Shown piece by piece: positions 5,515 to 7,444 of a DNA stretch of 7,444 bases (its first letter is position 1; every line of letters begins with the position of its first letter). A program made the position numbers and the translations under genes. This DNA is from an uncultured Collinsella sp. (GTDB lineage: Bacteria; Actinomycetota; Coriobacteriia; Coriobacteriales; Coriobacteriaceae). The stretch covers positions 1 through 7,444 of the forward strand of contig URZJ01000082.1 of NCBI GenBank assembly GCA_900552395.1, read 5' to 3'. Below the pieces are notes generated by a model. That model searched no databases. It was not told where the DNA came from and worked only from the letters and a program-made list of their open reading frames with translations.

Positions 5515-6858
5515 ATGAGCGAATCCCTGCGCACCGTGAACGTCGGTCTGATCGGTCTGGGAACCGTCGGCGGCGGCGTGGCCCGTCTGATCAAGAGCCA
5601 CCACGATGAGTACCTGGCAGCCTACGGCATCGACCTTAAGCTGACCCGCGCCTGCGCGCTTGCTTGGGAGCAGGCCGAGGCAGCTGGTATTGAGCGCGAG
5701 GCCTTTACGAGTGACTGGCGTGACGTCGTCACCGACCCCGCCGTCGACATCGTCGTCGAGCTGATCGGTGGCGAGCATCCCGCAACCGAGATCTTCACCA
5801 CCGCCTTTGAGCACGGCAAGCACGTCGTCTCTGCCAACAAGGCCCTGCTGGGCCGTCACGTCGAGACGCTTGCCGAGAAGGCGCGCGCGTGCGGCGTGCA
5901 GATTAAGTGCGAGGCCAGCTGCGGCGGCGGTATCCCCATCGTGAGCACGCTCGAGCACGACCTGGTGGGCAACAAGATCCTGACCATCGCCGGCATCCTC
6001 AACGGCACCACCAACTATATCCTGTCGCGCATGGACGCCGAGGGCGCCGATTACGCTGACGTGCTCGCCGACGCCCAGGCCAAGGGCTATGCCGAGGCCG
6101 ACCCGTCCGCCGACGTCGACGGCTTCGATGCCGCCAGCAAGACGGCCATCCTCGCCTCCATCGGCTTTGGCACCCGCGTTACCACCGATGATGTGTACCA
6201 GCAGGGTATCCGCACCATCGGTGCCGAGGACATCGCCCAGGCCCGCGAGCTCGGCTACACCATTAAGCTGCTGGGCATCGCCCGCAACACCGACGCCGGC
6301 GTCGACGTCCGCGTGCATCCCACGCTGATCCCCGCCGACCACATGCTTGCCAAGGCCAACGGCGCCATGAACGCTGTCTACGTGGTAGGCGACGCCGTGG
6401 GCGAGACCATGTTCTACGGTGCCGGCGCAGGCTCTTTCCCCACCGCGAGCGCCGTCGTGGGCGATATCCTGTCGCTCTCCGAGCAGATCAGCCGTGGCGT
6501 AGCCCCGCTGCCCGAGATTGAGCCCTATGGCCACAACCTCGCCTTTAAGCCCATGAACGAGCTCCAGACCAAGTACTACGTGCGCCTGAAGGTCGCCGAC
6601 CGCGTGGGCGCCCTGTCCGAGACGGTCGACATCTTTGCCAAGCACAACATCTCGATCTCGCTCATCAATCAGGTCGAGGATGGCAAGTCGGGCGTCAGCG
6701 ATGCCTGCTCGGTTATCTTCCTGACGCACCGCGCGCTCGAGAAGGACGTCCAGGCTGCCGCCGCCGAGCTTGCCAACGTCGACTGCGTGGCCGAGGTCGC
6801 CAACGTCCTGCGTATCGAGGACGTCGAGGCCTGGACCGAAGGCGTTATGGCCAACTAG
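5515..6858 (+). CDS. hom: Homoserine dehydrogenase with C-terminal ACT domain
   Basis: This cytoplasmic enzyme reduces L-aspartate 4-semialdehyde to L-homoserine with NAD(P)H, the branch point towards threonine, isoleucine and methionine. The 447-residue length fits the long, ACT-bearing form. An N-terminal Rossmann fold carries GLIGLGTVGGGV (11-22), followed by ELIGG (82-86) and SANKALLG (106-113) with the conserved Lys109. The catalytic domain shows GGGIPIV (137-143), LNGTTNYILSRM (162-173) and EADPSADVDGFDAASK (194-209). By comparison with the yeast enzyme, Asp205 and Lys209 are the catalytic pair and Glu194 a substrate-site residue. The ACT domain spans about 354-432 (YYVRLKVADRVGALSE onward) and usually mediates feedback inhibition by threonine. 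ATG 5515 has AAGGAG 6 nt upstream. The gene is transcribed away from the liv operon and ends in its own terminator, so it appears monocistronic. No thrB or thrC is adjacent in the window. Confidence 0.97.
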   Translation: MSESLRTVNVGLIGLGTVGGGVARLIKSHHDEYLAAYGIDLKLTRACALAWEQAEAAGIEREAFTSDWRDVVTDPAVDIVVELIGGEHPATEIFTTAFEHGKHVVSANKALLGRHVETLAEKARACGVQIKCEASCGGGIPIVSTLEHDLVGNKILTIAGILNGTTNYILSRMDAEGADYADVLADAQAKGYAEADPSADVDGFDAASKTAILASIGFGTRVTTDDVYQQGIRTIGAEDIAQARELGYTIKLLGIARNTDAGVDVRVHPTLIPADHMLAKANGAMNAVYVVGDAVGETMFYGAGAGSFPTASAVVGDILSLSEQISRGVAPLPEIEPYGHNLAFKPMNELQTKYYVRLKVADRVGALSETVDIFAKHNISISLINQVEDGKSGVSDACSVIFLTHRALEKDVQAAAAELANVDCVAEVANVLRIEDVEAWTEGVMAN

Positions 6859-6889
6859 CCCAACGCTCGCCTAGCAATACGCGCCTTGA

Positions 6890-6923
6890 GGGCTCCCGTC
6901 CGATGTGGGACGGGAGCCCTTTT
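6890..6923 (+). terminator. Intrinsic terminator of hom
   Basis: A perfect 12-bp GC-rich stem (6890-6901 with 6908-6919) with a 6-nt loop is followed directly by TTTT (6920-6923). It begins 31 nt after the hom stop codon. The structure is a clear Rho-independent terminator in the plus direction and separates hom from the next gene. Confidence 0.9.
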
Positions 6924-6971
6924 GTCTCCTGCCCCAAGCACAACGGCAGAGCATATTTGCGCGAGCCGCTC

Positions 6972-7017
6972 ATCGGTAACGCGGGCTACCGTTCACCGAT
7001 ATGCAAACGCGACCGAT
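6972..7017. repeat. ACCGAT repeats upstream of the dehydrogenase gene
   Basis: An imperfect inverted repeat pairs ATCGGTAACG (6972-6981) with CGTTCACCGAT (6990-7000), broken by one bulged C, around an 8-nt centre. A further ACCGAT lies at 7012-7017, giving three copies of the hexamer (one inverted) in 46 nt. GGCTACCG also occurs twice (6984-6991 and 7020-7027). The position between the hom terminator and the next start codon suits an operator or leader hairpin. No clear -35/-10 pair could be found, so the role is open. Confidence 0.3.
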
Positions 7018-7072
7018 TCCGGCTACCGCTACGCTGTGCTGCGAATGTCCGTCCGCGATGAGAGGAAGCACC

Positions 7073-7444
7073 ATGTTGCTCGAGGGCAAAAAAGCAATCA
7101 TCACCGGAGGCACACGCGGTATCGGCTATGCCATCGCCTGCCGTTTTATCGAGGAAGGCGCTGCCGTCACCGTCTTTGGCTCGCGCCAGGAGACTGCCGA
7201 CGCGGCCGTTGAGAAGCTGGCAGCCGCCTATCCCGACGCCAAGGTCTGGGGCCGCTCCTGCGACCTCACCTCGCTCGAGGCCGTGACCGGGGCCTTTACC
7301 CAGGCTGCAGCCGACATGGGCGGCTTGGACACGGTCGTCAACAATGCCGGCATCTCCCAGCGCTCACCCCTTTTGGACTACACGGCCGAGGAGTTCGCCA
7401 AGGTCATGGACCTCAACGTCGTCGCCGTCTTTAATGGCCACCAG
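7073..7444 (+). CDS. Short-chain dehydrogenase/reductase, N-terminal part
   Basis: The first 124 codons of an open frame run off the window end. The protein belongs to the classical SDR family (FabG-like NAD(P)-dependent oxidoreductases, usually about 250 residues). Visible motifs are the cofactor-binding TGGTRGIG (11-18), the adenine-pocket Asp-Leu (64-65), NNAG (90-93) and the structural Asn115 in LNV. Basic residues Arg15 and Arg38, the latter in GSRQE after the second strand, hint at NADP(H) preference; this is an inference. The catalytic Ser-Tyr-Lys residues lie beyond the window, so activity and substrate cannot be judged. It could be a 3-oxoacyl-ACP reductase or a sugar, alcohol or steroid dehydrogenase. 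ATG 7073 has AGGA (7063-7066) 6 nt upstream, and the N-terminus MLLEGKKAIITGG is normal for the family. It lies downstream of the hom terminator and so is probably transcribed separately. Confidence 0.9.
   Translation, partial: MLLEGKKAIITGGTRGIGYAIACRFIEEGAAVTVFGSRQETADAAVEKLAAAYPDAKVWGRSCDLTSLEAVTGAFTQAAADMGGLDTVVNNAGISQRSPLLDYTAEEFAKVMDLNVVAVFNGHQ

Noticed and set aside
5509..6729. A 406-codon minus-strand open frame opposite hom
   Set aside because: It is a low-complexity Gly/Val/Asp/His-rich translation opposite a clear homoserine dehydrogenase; it is an antisense shadow.
6886..7212. A 108-codon plus-strand frame across the hom terminator
   Set aside because: It begins inside the terminator region and overlaps the SDR gene start in another frame; the SDR frame has clear motifs and a ribosome site.

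Overview
The window most likely comes from a high-GC Gram-positive gut actinobacterium of the class Coriobacteriia, with Collinsella as my best guess. This rests on codon use and G+C near 60% in the genes, a lipoprotein-type substrate-binding protein, strong AGGAGG-type ribosome binding sites and the style of the proteins. No rRNA or other species marker is present, so the genus is an inference.

Left two thirds (1-4895), minus strand: a complete five-gene ABC importer operon of the branched-chain amino acid (LIV/HAAT) family in the order livK-livH-livM-livG-livF. LivK is the membrane-anchored binding lipoprotein, LivH and LivM are the two permeases, and LivG and LivF are the two ATPases. Genes H to F are packed tightly: livH/livM and livG/livF abut with 0-9 nt, and livM/livG overlap by 11 nt. 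livK is separated from livH by a 139-nt spacer with stem-loops, which may make the binding protein more abundant than the membrane parts. A hairpin lies just past livF at the window edge.

Middle (4896-5514), a 619-bp divergent intergenic region. It holds the livK leader with two hairpins, then an AT-rich stretch (4971-5100, 40 G+C of 130) with a plausible minus-strand promoter, a 10-bp palindrome and a widely spaced 8-bp inverted repeat. Next comes a decayed fragment of a second livK copy (5167-5298, minus strand). Its core (5201-5281) matches livK 3978-4058 at 76 of 81 positions, and it carries an internal stop and deletions. The hom leader follows.

Right third (5515-7444), plus strand: a full-length homoserine dehydrogenase with a C-terminal ACT domain (hom), ended by a strong intrinsic terminator. 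After it comes the first 124 codons of a short-chain dehydrogenase/reductase cut off by the window end.

The genes share an amino-acid theme. Hom makes homoserine, the precursor of threonine and so of isoleucine, while the Liv system imports branched-chain amino acids. I see no wholly new system. The most notable item is the livK remnant in the hom-livK spacer, which leaves an antisense livK segment next to hom.
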